64,000 nucleotides of DNA. Source: Enterobacter sp. SA187. GTDB taxonomy: Bacteria; Pseudomonadota; Gammaproteobacteria; Enterobacterales; Enterobacteriaceae. Below are positions 46,040 to 54,251 of the stretch, piece after piece (position 1 is the stretch's first letter; every line of letters begins with the position of its first letter). The translations under genes were made by a program, and so were the position numbers. Under the pieces are notes generated by a model that saw only the letters and a list, made by a program, of their open reading frames with translations, was not told where the DNA came from and searched no databases. The DNA lies in the NCBI RefSeq assembly GCF_001888805.2, contig NZ_CP019113.1, positions 2,728,001-2,792,000 on the forward strand, written 5' to 3'.

Positions 46040-47188
46040 ATGTTTACTTATACCCGGCCGGTGCTGTTACTGCTCTGCGGCCTGTTACTGCTGACGCTGG
46101 CGATCGCAACGCTGAACACGCTCGTCCCGCTCTGGCTCGCCCATGAAAACCTTCCGGTGTGGCAGGTTGGTATGGTCGGCTCTGCCTTTTTTACCGGCAA
46201 CCTTGTCGGTACCCTGCTGACCGGGCGTCTGATTAAACGCATGGGGTTTAACCGCAGCTATTACATCGCGTCGCTGGTGTTCGCCACCGGCTGCGTCGGC
46301 CTCGGTCTGATGGTCGGCTTCTGGAACTGGATGCTGTGGCGCTTCATCGCCGGTATTGGCTGCGCCATGATCTGGGTGGTGGTGGAAAGCGCGCTGATGT
46401 GCAGCGGCACGTCGCGAAATCGTGGTCGCCTGCTGGCCGCCTATATGATGGTCTATTACATCGGTACGGTGCTGGGACAACTGATGGTCAGCAAACTGTC
46501 CACCGAGCTGATGCATGTCCTGCCGTGGGTGACCGGTATCGTGCTGGCGGCTATTCTGCCGCTGCTGTTTACCCGCATTGTCGATCAGAACAGCGAACAT
46601 CAGGAAGCCACCAGCGTCTGGCCGATGCTGCGTCTGCGTCAGGCGCGGCTTGGGGTTAACGGCTGCATTATTTCCGGCATTGTGCTGGGTTCGTTGTATG
46701 GCCTGATGCCGCTCTGGCTGAACCACCGTGGCGTGAGCGATGCCGGTATTGGCTTCTGGATGGCCGTGATGGTCAGCGCCGGTATTCTCGGACAGTGGCC
46801 GATTGGCCGACTGGCGGATCGCTTTGGACGTCTGCTGGTGTTACGGGTGCAGGTTTTTGTGGTGATCATGGGATGTCTGGCCATGCTCAGCAATGCGGCG
46901 ATGGCGCCGGCGCTGTTTGTCCTCGGCGCGGCGGGGTTCACGCTCTATCCGGTGGCGATGGCCTGGGCCTGCGAAAAGGTCGAACATCATCAGTTGGTGG
47001 CGATGAATCAGGCGCTTCTGCTCAGTTACACCGTCGGCAGTCTTTTCGGCCCGACCTTCACCGCCATGCTGATGCAAAGTTATTCCGATAATTTGTTGTT
47101 TATCATGATCGCCAGCGTCTCCTTTATCTATCTGCTGATGCTGCTGCGTAAAGCAGGTCAGCATCCAACGCCAGTGGCTCACGCCTGA
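46040..47188 (+). CDS. ycaD: MFS transporter YcaD
   Basis: A major-facilitator protein of 382 residues, the same as E. coli YcaD, with about 12 hydrophobic segments and the typical GRLIKRMGFNR and GRLADRFGR loops. The substrate is unknown. I chose ATG at 46040 (MFTYTRPV) to match the known length; an upstream frame of 14 residues rich in His, Ser and Asn is not homologous. In K-12 the gene ycaC precedes it but is absent here. Confidence 0.93.
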   Translation: MFTYTRPVLLLLCGLLLLTLAIATLNTLVPLWLAHENLPVWQVGMVGSAFFTGNLVGTLLTGRLIKRMGFNRSYYIASLVFATGCVGLGLMVGFWNWMLWRFIAGIGCAMIWVVVESALMCSGTSRNRGRLLAAYMMVYYIGTVLGQLMVSKLSTELMHVLPWVTGIVLAAILPLLFTRIVDQNSEHQEATSVWPMLRLRQARLGVNGCIISGIVLGSLYGLMPLWLNHRGVSDAGIGFWMAVMVSAGILGQWPIGRLADRFGRLLVLRVQVFVVIMGCLAMLSNAAMAPALFVLGAAGFTLYPVAMAWACEKVEHHQLVAMNQALLLSYTVGSLFGPTFTAMLMQSYSDNLLFIMIASVSFIYLLMLLRKAGQHPTPVAHA

Positions 47189-47194
47189 TAAATA

Positions 47195-47222
47195 AAAAAG
47201 CCTGTCCATGACAGGCTTTTTT
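47195..47222 (+). terminator. Rho-independent terminator after ycaD
   Basis: AAGCCTGTC-CAT-GACAGGCTT with A- and T-runs on either side, 6 bases after the ycaD stop. Confidence 0.92.
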
Positions 47223-47272
47223 ACGGCTGCTTTCCAGGATTTCTTTCCTGTTTTTGTAAAGCGGAACGGACG

Positions 47273-47312
47273 ATAATTGCCATGAGTACACTCTGACTAA
47301 GGCGGCAATTAT
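47273..47312 (+). promoter_or_regulatory. Inverted repeat spanning the start of the cigR-like gene
   Basis: A perfect 9-bp inverted repeat has arms at 47273-47281 (ATAATTGCC) and 47304-47312 (GGCAATTAT), 22 bases apart. The right arm covers the end of the AAGGCGG ribosome-binding site and the first two bases of the ATG at 47311. In RNA it would hide the start; in DNA it could be an operator. Which, if either, is not known. Confidence 0.55.
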
Positions 47313-47775
47313 GCACACTCGTCGTTTTAATACCCTCGCGCTGGCAGTCGTTTTATCCCTGTCCTTTGTTTCCGCACCGGGCATGGCTAACCCTGGTAAC
47401 GGGAATGGTAACGGAAATCACGGTAACGCGGATCATGGGAATAAACAGAAAAATGACCATGGCAACCGGGGCGGGGCGGAAAAGAAAAACGTCAGCGATG
47501 ATGTCTCTGTCCGGCTGAGCTACGATCGCGCCCGTTCGCTGGCGGTGAATCATGGCCTGACGGGTTACCGTTCGCTGCCGCCCGGCATCGCCAAAAACCT
47601 GGCGCGCGGTAAGCCTCTGCCCCCGGGCATTGCCAAAAAAATGGTGCCGTCTTCTATGCTGGGGCAACTGCCTTCTTACCCCGGTTATGAATGGCGTATC
47701 GCCGGTGACGATCTGGTATTGATTGCGCTGAGCACGGCCATTGTGACGGCAGTCATCAACGGCGTGTTTGAATAA
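47311..47775 (+). CDS. CigR/RcnB-like secreted or membrane-tethered protein
   Basis: A 154-residue protein with a Sec signal peptide (cleavage near PGMA-NPGN, residue 26). A low-complexity Asn/Gly/His stretch follows (about 27-55). Two LPPGIAK copies 13 residues apart are near 89-108, and a hydrophobic C-terminal segment IALSTAIVTAVINGVF ends the protein. This layout fits the RcnB domain family, including the Salmonella anti-virulence regulator CigR. The start ATG has AAGGCGG upstream. K-12 has ycaM, ycaN and ycaK here instead. A function in this organism cannot be told from sequence. Confidence 0.88.
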   Translation: MHTRRFNTLALAVVLSLSFVSAPGMANPGNGNGNGNHGNADHGNKQKNDHGNRGGAEKKNVSDDVSVRLSYDRARSLAVNHGLTGYRSLPPGIAKNLARGKPLPPGIAKKMVPSSMLGQLPSYPGYEWRIAGDDLVLIALSTAIVTAVINGVFE

Positions 47776-47778
47776 ATA

Positions 47779-47817
47779 AAAAAGCCCGGTCGCTATGCGG
47801 CGCCGGGCTTTTTGTTT
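47779..47817. terminator. Bidirectional terminator between cigR-like gene and pflA
   Basis: AAAGCCCGG pairs with CCGGGCTTT across a 13-base loop, with A-rich and T-rich flanks, between the convergent ends of the two genes. Confidence 0.88.
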
Positions 47818-47826
47818 TTCTTAAGC

Positions 47827-48567
47827 TTAGTACATGACCTTGTGACCATACTGTTCAAGGATGCCTTTCACGCGCTCCATGGTCTCTTTTTTCGGCGGAT
47901 GCACGCCATCGAGCTTGTACTCTTCGCCCATCGCCACCCACTTATGTTTACCCAGCTCATGATAGGGGAGCAGTTCGATTTTTTCTACGTTACCCATGTC
48001 GCGCGTGAATTCACCTAAGCGGTGGGCAGAATCATCATCGTCCGACCAGCCGGGCACCACCACATAGCGGATCCAGACCTTAATGTTTTTCTTCGACAGA
48101 TACTGAGCAAATTCCAGCGTACGGTGATTGGAGACGCCCACCAGATTCTGGTGGATCTCATCGTTCATCTGTTTCAGATCGAGCATCACCAGGTCGGTGA
48201 CTTCCAGCAGTTCATCAATGACCGGATCGTAACGACGCACAAAGCCATTGGTATCGAGGCAGGTATGAATACCTTCCTTGTGACAGGCGCGGAACCAGTC
48301 ACGTACAAATTCAGCCTGGAGAATGGCCTCGCCGCCGGATGCGGTCACGCCGCCGCCTGACGCGTTCATAAAGTGGCGGTAGGTCACCACTTCTTTCATC
48401 AGCTCCTCGACGGTAATTTCTTTACCGCCGTGCGTGTCCCAGGTGTCACGGTTATGGCAGTACAGGCAGCGCATCAGGCAGCCCTGAAAGAAGGTGATAA
48501 AGCGAATGCCCGGGCCATCTACGGTGCCACAGGATTCAAAGGAGTGAATGCGACCGATCACTGACAT
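47827..48567 (-). CDS. pflA: Pyruvate formate-lyase-activating enzyme PflA
   Basis: A radical-SAM enzyme of 246 residues that installs the glycyl radical on PflB under anaerobic conditions. The cluster motif CLMRCLYC puts cysteines at 30, 34 and 37 (29, 33, 36 in the literature numbering). ATG at 48567 begins MSVIGRIHSF; a 15-residue longer frame is not supported. It lies downstream of pflB, separated by a terminator-like hairpin, and has its own transcript in E. coli. Confidence 0.98.
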   Translation of the reverse strand: MSVIGRIHSFESCGTVDGPGIRFITFFQGCLMRCLYCHNRDTWDTHGGKEITVEELMKEVVTYRHFMNASGGGVTASGGEAILQAEFVRDWFRACHKEGIHTCLDTNGFVRRYDPVIDELLEVTDLVMLDLKQMNDEIHQNLVGVSNHRTLEFAQYLSKKNIKVWIRYVVVPGWSDDDDSAHRLGEFTRDMGNVEKIELLPYHELGKHKWVAMGEEYKLDGVHPPKKETMERVKGILEQYGHKVMY

Positions 48568-48699
48568 TGCGATGTATCTCCAGGTGTAGCCCGTCCCGGG
48601 CTTGTATTGCACAGCTCAAACCGGCTGTGTTAAGTCTGTTTTGGCAATGGCCTGAAAAGACACTTGGCAAAGCAGGCTTGATGAAGAGGGGGAACTGTT

Positions 48700-48730
48700 A
48701 AAAAGGCCCCACATAAGTGGAGCCTTTATT
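48700..48730 (-). terminator. Rho-independent terminator after pflB
   Basis: On the minus strand AAAGGCTCCAC-TTAT-GTGGGGCCTTT (one G-T pair) followed by T residues, 27 bases after the pflB stop. Confidence 0.88.
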
Positions 48731-48756
48731 GTACGCTTTTTCAGCCGGACATGAAA

Positions 48757-51039
48757 TTACATGGTCTGGGTGAAGGTACGGGTAATAACGTCCTGCTGCT
48801 GTTCTTTCGTCAGGGAGTTAAAACGTACCGCGTAGCCGGATACACGGATGGTCAGCTGCGGATATTTTTCCGGGTTTTCCATCGCGTCGAGCAGCATTTC
48901 ACGGTTCATGACGTTGACGTTCAGGTGCTGACCGCCTTCGATGGTAGACTCATGATGGAAGTAACCATCCATCAGGCCTGCCAGGTTGGTTTTACGCACT
49001 TCGTCATCTTTACCCAGCGCATTCGGTACGATAGAGAAGGTGTAAGAGATACCATCTTTAGCGTAAGCGAACGGCAGTTTTGCAACGGAAGTCAGAGAGG
49101 CAACGGCGCCTTTCTGGTCACGGCCGTGCATCGGGTTAGCACCTGGTCCAAACGGCGCGCCAGCACGACGACCATCCGGGGTGTTACCCGTTTTCTTACC
49201 ATACACAACGTTAGAGGTGATGGTCAGAACAGACTGCGTCGGGATAGCGTTACGGTAGGTAGTCAGTTTCTGAATTTTCTTCATGAAACGTTCAACCAGG
49301 TCAACCGCCAGGTCATCTACGCGAGCATCGTTGTTACCAAACTGCGGGTATTCACCTTCGATTTTGAAGTCGATAGCCAGACCGTCTTCGTCACGCACCG
49401 GGGTGACTTTCGCATATTTGATTGCAGACAGGGAGTCAGCCGCAACGGACAGACCTGCGATACCACACGCCATGGTGCGGATAACGTCACGGTCGTGCAG
49501 CGCCATCAGAGAGGCTTCGTAGCTGTACTTGTCGTGCATGTAATGGATGATGTTCAGTGCGGTAACGTACTGTTTAGCCAGCCAGTCCATGAAGTGATCC
49601 ATGCGATCCAGCACTTCATCGAAGTTCAGGACATCGCCTTTGATAGGTTCAGACTTCGGACCCACCTGGATTTTCATTTTTTCATCAACGCCGCCGTTGA
49701 TAGCGTACAGCATGGTTTTCGCGAGGTTAGCGCGAGCGCCGAAGAACTGCATTTGCTTACCAACAACCATCGGGCTTACGCAGCAAGCGATCGCGTAGTC
49801 GTCGTTGTTGAAGTCAGGACGCATCAGGTCATCATTTTCATACTGCAGGGAGGAAGTATCGATAGACACTTTCGCTGCGTATTTTTTGAAGGCCATCGGC
49901 AGTTTTTCTGACCACAGCACGGTGATGTTTGGTTCCGGAGACGGACCCATGGTGTACAGGGTGTTCAGGAAACGGAAGCTGTTTTTGGTAACCAGAGTAC
50001 GGCCATCAACGCCCATACCACCGATAGATTCAGTTGCCCAAATCGGGTCGCCGGAGAACAGTTCATCATACTCAGGGGTACGCAGGAAGCGAACCATACG
50101 CAGTTTCATGACCAGGTGGTCAATCAGTTCCTGAGCTTCTTGTTCGGTGATTTTGCCCGCTTTCAGGTCGCGCTCAAAGTACACGTCGAGGAAGGTGGAA
50201 ACACGACCGAAGGACATTGCTGCGCCGTTCTGGGATTTCACAGCGGCCAGGTAGCCGAAGTAAGTCCACTGTACCGCTTCTTGCGCATTTTTTGCCGGAG
50301 CAGAAATATCGCAGCCGTATTTAGCAGCCATCTCTTTGATCTGGCCCAGAGCACGGTGCTGTTCGGCGATTTCTTCGCGCAGACGGATAGTCGCTTCCAG
50401 ATCAACGCCGTTTTCCAGTTTGTCCTGCAGGGACAGGAACTGGGCGTATTTGTCTTTCATCAGGAAGTCGATGCCGTACAGCGCAACGCGACGATAGTCA
50501 CCGATGATACGGCCACGGCCATAGGCGTCCGGCAGACCGGTCAGCACACCGGATTTACGGCAGTTCAGGATGTCTTTGGTGTAAACATCGAACACGCCCT
50601 GGTTATGGGTTTTACGGTATTCGGTGAAGATTTTTTTCAGCATCGGGTCCAGCTCGCGGTTATACGCTTTGCAGGAACCTTCAACCATTTTAATGCCGCC
50701 GAACGGGATGATCGCACGTTTCAGAGGCGCTTCAGTTTGCAGACCAACGATTTTCTCAAGGTTTTTGTTGATGTAGCCAGCATCATGAGAAGTAATGGTG
50801 GAGGCAATTGAGGTGTCGAAATCAACAGGTGCGTGAGTGCGGTTTTCCAGCTTCACGCCTTCCATCACTTTGTCCCAAAGCGAGGTGGTAGCTTCAGTGG
50901 CGCCGGCCAGGAAGGATTCGTCACCCTCGTAAGGCGTGTAGTTTTTCTGGATAAAGTCGCGTACGTTGACTTCGTTCTGCCAGTCACCTTTCGCAAAACC
51001 TTCCCAGGCTGTGGCTAACTTTTCATTAAGCTCGGACAT
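48757..51039 (-). CDS. pflB: Pyruvate formate-lyase PflB
   Basis: The glycyl-radical enzyme that splits pyruvate with CoA into acetyl-CoA and formate in anaerobic growth. 760 residues as in E. coli. The catalytic cysteine pair is in IACCVSPM (418/419 in literature numbering) and the radical glycine is in RVSGYAVRF at 735 counting Met (734 in the literature). It lies 51 bases after focA in the focA-pflB operon and is strongly expressed, as its uniform codon choice suggests. Confidence 0.98.
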   Translation of the reverse strand: MSELNEKLATAWEGFAKGDWQNEVNVRDFIQKNYTPYEGDESFLAGATEATTSLWDKVMEGVKLENRTHAPVDFDTSIASTITSHDAGYINKNLEKIVGLQTEAPLKRAIIPFGGIKMVEGSCKAYNRELDPMLKKIFTEYRKTHNQGVFDVYTKDILNCRKSGVLTGLPDAYGRGRIIGDYRRVALYGIDFLMKDKYAQFLSLQDKLENGVDLEATIRLREEIAEQHRALGQIKEMAAKYGCDISAPAKNAQEAVQWTYFGYLAAVKSQNGAAMSFGRVSTFLDVYFERDLKAGKITEQEAQELIDHLVMKLRMVRFLRTPEYDELFSGDPIWATESIGGMGVDGRTLVTKNSFRFLNTLYTMGPSPEPNITVLWSEKLPMAFKKYAAKVSIDTSSLQYENDDLMRPDFNNDDYAIACCVSPMVVGKQMQFFGARANLAKTMLYAINGGVDEKMKIQVGPKSEPIKGDVLNFDEVLDRMDHFMDWLAKQYVTALNIIHYMHDKYSYEASLMALHDRDVIRTMACGIAGLSVAADSLSAIKYAKVTPVRDEDGLAIDFKIEGEYPQFGNNDARVDDLAVDLVERFMKKIQKLTTYRNAIPTQSVLTITSNVVYGKKTGNTPDGRRAGAPFGPGANPMHGRDQKGAVASLTSVAKLPFAYAKDGISYTFSIVPNALGKDDEVRKTNLAGLMDGYFHHESTIEGGQHLNVNVMNREMLLDAMENPEKYPQLTIRVSGYAVRFNSLTKEQQQDVITRTFTQTM

Positions 51040-51090
51040 ATGATACCTACCTTCTTAAGTGGATTTTTTATTTACTGCCTGAGGCAACCA

Positions 51091-51948
51091 TTAATGATGG
51101 TCGTCGCCACGCAGGTAAATGACCCAGTATGTCAACCCAACAAGTAAACCCCCGCCGATAATGTTCCCGATGGTTACCGGGATCAGGTTATCTGTTATGA
51201 AGTTCATCACTGTCAGATGAGAAAAACTTTCTGGAGTCGAACCGATCGCGGTCCAGAACTCCGGCGCTGCAAAATGACGAATTACGATACCCAGTGGGAT
51301 CAAGAACATGTTTGCAATACTGTGTTCGAAGCCGCTGGCGACAAACATACCGACGGGCAGAACCATGATGAGGGCTTTATCCATCAGGCTGCGGCCGGAG
51401 TAACTCATCCATACCGCCAGACAGACCATCAGGTTTGCCAGGATCCCGAGAGCCACGGCTTCGACAAAAGTGTGATGCATTTTATGATCGGCGGTTTGCA
51501 GGAGGTTGAGTCCCCAGCCACCGTTAGCGACCATATATTCACCAGATAACCACATCAACAGTACGAATAATAGCGCACCAATCAGGTTGCCGACATAAAC
51601 GTTAACCCAGTTCCGGGCGAGCTGGCCCCAAGTGATGCGTCCGCTGGCTTTCGCGACGACAATCAGTACCGTTGAAGTAAACAGGTCGGCGCCGCAGATA
51701 ACGCACAGGATCAGCCCCAGAGAAAAACATATGCCGCCAATCAGTTTGGCGATACCGAACGGCATAGTCGCGGTGCCGGTCGTGGCAGTGATGTAGAACA
51801 CGAAAGCGATGGAGATGAATACGCCCGCGGTGATCGCCAGATAAAAGGTGGTCAGCGGATGTTTCGTTGCTTTATAGACACCGGCTTCCTCGGCAACTTT
51901 CGCCATAGCAGCTGGTAGCAATAGATCAAAAGGGTTGTCAGCTTTCAC
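51091..51948 (-). CDS. focA: Formate channel FocA
   Basis: A pentameric formate channel in the inner membrane, 285 residues as in E. coli, with six hydrophobic segments. The gating histidine is in the family motif near HHTFVEAV, and GASGRIT-like loops are typical of the FNT family. I set the start at GTG 51948 because GAGAGAG lies 5 bases upstream and the protein begins with KADNPFDLL; a longer frame to 52095 would cover the promoter. It is the first gene of focA-pflB. Confidence 0.95.
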   Translation of the reverse strand: MKADNPFDLLLPAAMAKVAEEAGVYKATKHPLTTFYLAITAGVFISIAFVFYITATTGTATMPFGIAKLIGGICFSLGLILCVICGADLFTSTVLIVVAKASGRITWGQLARNWVNVYVGNLIGALLFVLLMWLSGEYMVANGGWGLNLLQTADHKMHHTFVEAVALGILANLMVCLAVWMSYSGRSLMDKALIMVLPVGMFVASGFEHSIANMFLIPLGIVIRHFAAPEFWTAIGSTPESFSHLTVMNFITDNLIPVTIGNIIGGGLLVGLTYWVIYLRGDDHH

Positions 51949-51980
51949 ACTAACTCTCTCTTTATTAAGTCGGCGACGAG

Positions 51981-52022
51981 ATACTAACAAAGCATTATAG
52001 AAGAGAAATTGATGTGGATCAT
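51981..52022 (-). promoter_or_regulatory. FNR-dependent class II promoter of focA-pflB
   Basis: The FNR site TTGAT-GTGG-ATCAT (52009-52022) matches 9 of 10 core positions. A -10 TAGTAT on the minus strand (51981-51986) is centred exactly 32 bases downstream, the class II arrangement with FNR at -41.5. The predicted transcript would start near 51974, about 26 bases before the GTG. A perfect TATAAT at 51994-51999 also exists but has the wrong spacing to the site. Confidence 0.7.
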
Positions 52023-52271
52023 ATCTCGCCTGGCTTATAGGCCCGTAAAGCGCATGGTTTTCCGGCAAATACGGAGTAACGTGTTGATTATCCAAATAAA
52101 AATAAATTTTAAAGTTTATTAAAAGTGTTGAAAAAAATTATATGCTCTCCCGGCTGACAGTTAATTAATATGGAGTAATGACTTAAAAAAGTAACAATTC
52201 TGCCTGGGTGTCGATAATAATATTCACCCATAATTAACTTAATTATTACATTTGCGGTTCATTACAAAATA

Positions 52272-52300
52272 ATAAAAAAAGGGGCGATTTAATCGCCCCG
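52272..52300 (-). terminator. Rho-independent terminator after ycaO
   Basis: On the minus strand GGGGCGATT-A-AATCGCCCC is followed by seven T residues, 53 bases past the ycaO stop. Confidence 0.93.
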
Positions 52301-52352
52301 TAATATAGCCTGAACCTGCGCTTACGCCTACAGGTTGTAATGTTATTTCTGC

Positions 52353-54113
52353 TTATTTTGTCCAGTAGGCCGCTTTCGCGCGCTGCAACTTCTCATATGC
52401 CTGTAACAGAGACTGATGCGCCGGGAAGGCGGTCAATGTGCCGTCGGCGGCCTGCAGGCCATAGAAGGGCGCTTCACCGCTCAGCGCCGCGCTGGCCGCT
52501 TCCACGGCCTCTGCGCCGTACATACGCACAAAAGCGTGCAGATATTGCAGCGGCTCGCGATCCTCTTCCTGCGTCAGCAGCAACAGCGTTTGCAGGCAGC
52601 GGTAATAGTTGGCGCGTTCCGGCGTAAAGATCGAGGCGTTGAATTCCATCGTCCATTCCGTCCAGATGAGCGCCTGCTCGGTGTCGCCACCCGCCAGCGC
52701 CAGCATCGCTTTCAGTTCGCCGATGCGCAGCGTGTACCAGCCATTATCTTTACCCGTGGCGATACCCAGCAGTTCACGCACGCGGGTGAAATCGTCATGG
52801 CCTTCTTCATCCAGCTGCGCGATCAGATTGAGATAATCTTCTTTTTCCCACGCGCTGCCCGGCAGCGCCAGCAGAGTCTCACGCAGGTGCGCGCCCATGC
52901 TGTTATTCGCCAGCCACAGATCTTCCGCCGGATAAATATCAGACATTCCCGGCACGATGATGCGGCAGGCGTACACGCTCAGGTGCTCGTAGTCGGCGAT
53001 ATAGACTTCTTTATCTTCCGCCTTAAAGATGGCCATCAGGGTGGCAAACTCTTCTTCGGTGGTGCCGGCAAAGCTCCAGTCCACGAACGGATAATCCGCA
53101 TCCTGTTTGAACATGTCCCAGGAGATCAGACCGCTGGAATCGATAAAGTGCGTTTCGAGATTCGCATGTTCAGCCACTTCTTCATCATCAAAGGTTGGCG
53201 GCGTAAAGACGTCGAGATCTTTCAGTCCGCGTCCCTGCAACAGCTCGGTCACAGTACGCTCAAGGGCCACGCCAAAGTCCGGGTGCGCGCCGAAAGAGGC
53301 GAAGCAGGTGCCGTTAGCCGGGTTAAACAGCACGACGCAGATCACCGGATATTTACCGCCCAGCGAGGCGTCATACGCGAAAATCGGGAAACCTTCGGCT
53401 TCCAGCGTTTCAATAGATGCCACCACGCCCGGATAGCGCGCCAGAACGTCAGCCGGGATTACCGGCAGGCTGATGCTTTCGGCGATGATGCGGTTTTTGA
53501 TATGGCGCTCAAACACCTCAGACAGACCCTGAACGCGGGCTTCGTTGGCGGTATTACCGGCAGACATACCGTTAGAAACGTACAGGTTGCCAACGATGTT
53601 CATGGGAATATAAACCGTCTGCTGATCGGACTGACGGGTGAAAGGCAGGCCGCAGATCCCACGCTCTTCATTGCCGGACTGCAAATCAATCAGCATGCTG
53701 GCGGTCAGTTCGTTTTCCGGATCGTAGAACGCGCGCAGACGCTCATCAAGAATGCCTTTCGGCAGTTCGTCGTCTTCCGGCAGCGGGAACCATTTTTCGT
53801 TAGGGTAATGAACGAACGGGCCATTGGCGATGGCATCGCCCAGCCAGAAATCGGCAAAGAAATAGTTGGTGGAGAGGCGTTCGAAATATTCGCCCAGCGC
53901 GGAAGCCAGCGCCGCCTTTTTGGTCGCGCCTTTGCCGTTGGTAAAGCACAGTGAGCAGGCTTTATCCCGGATGTGCACAGACCAGACGTTCGGAACCGGA
54001 TTCAGCCAGGAGGCTTCTTCTATATCGAAGCCGAGATCGAGCAGTTTTTGCTGGAAGCGGGCGATGGAATCTTCCAGAGCGGCATCTTTGCCGGGGATAA
54101 ATGTTTGCGTCAT
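52353..54113 (-). CDS. ycaO: YcaO protein (ribosomal S12 methylthiolation accessory factor)
   Basis: YcaO, 586 residues as in E. coli. It is an ATP-dependent YcaO-fold cyclodehydratase homologue that helps RimO methylthiolate S12 Asp89 in E. coli. ATP/Mg ligands E75 and E78 (SALGEYFERL) and E191, E199 and E202 (the EARVQGLSEVFE stretch) are all present. A C-terminal helical, TPR-like region follows. The ATG at 54113 fits; the frame runs on for 263 codons upstream with no homology. ycaP diverges from it. Confidence 0.95.
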   Translation of the reverse strand: MTQTFIPGKDAALEDSIARFQQKLLDLGFDIEEASWLNPVPNVWSVHIRDKACSLCFTNGKGATKKAALASALGEYFERLSTNYFFADFWLGDAIANGPFVHYPNEKWFPLPEDDELPKGILDERLRAFYDPENELTASMLIDLQSGNEERGICGLPFTRQSDQQTVYIPMNIVGNLYVSNGMSAGNTANEARVQGLSEVFERHIKNRIIAESISLPVIPADVLARYPGVVASIETLEAEGFPIFAYDASLGGKYPVICVVLFNPANGTCFASFGAHPDFGVALERTVTELLQGRGLKDLDVFTPPTFDDEEVAEHANLETHFIDSSGLISWDMFKQDADYPFVDWSFAGTTEEEFATLMAIFKAEDKEVYIADYEHLSVYACRIIVPGMSDIYPAEDLWLANNSMGAHLRETLLALPGSAWEKEDYLNLIAQLDEEGHDDFTRVRELLGIATGKDNGWYTLRIGELKAMLALAGGDTEQALIWTEWTMEFNASIFTPERANYYRCLQTLLLLTQEEDREPLQYLHAFVRMYGAEAVEAASAALSGEAPFYGLQAADGTLTAFPAHQSLLQAYEKLQRAKAAYWTK

Positions 54114-54251
54114 TGTCTTCACTTTATTCGTACGGAAAGCGCGCAATGATACGGGTTTTGCGTGACAGGCGCTATCGAAGTAAGCCGGGCGGCAAAAATA
54201 AAACTTCCCACTATGCTTATACTCACTAACATACTGTTCAGGATGAATAAA

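Larger units (their letters stand above)
51949..52352. other. focA upstream regulatory region
   Basis: A gene-free region of 404 bases between ycaO and focA. It holds the ycaO terminator near 52272-52300, the FNR-type focA promoter near 51981-52022, and an AT-rich stretch around 52080-52270. In E. coli several FNR- and ArcA-controlled promoters lie here. I could place only one with confidence and see no small gene. Confidence 0.6.

Noticed and set aside
47399..47475. Tandem DNA repeat in the cigR-like gene
   Set aside because: The Asn/Gly/His codons make a low-complexity stretch but there is no regular repeat period.
48751..49911. Open frame of 386 codons opposite pflB
   Set aside because: Shadow of the highly biased codon use in pflB.
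52080..52270. AT-rich stretch upstream of focA as a possible foreign insertion
   Set aside because: Low GC here fits a multi-promoter regulatory region and there are no repeats or open frames.
52416..53954. Long open frame of 512 codons opposite ycaO
   Set aside because: Antisense shadow of ycaO without recognisable domains or ribosome-binding site.
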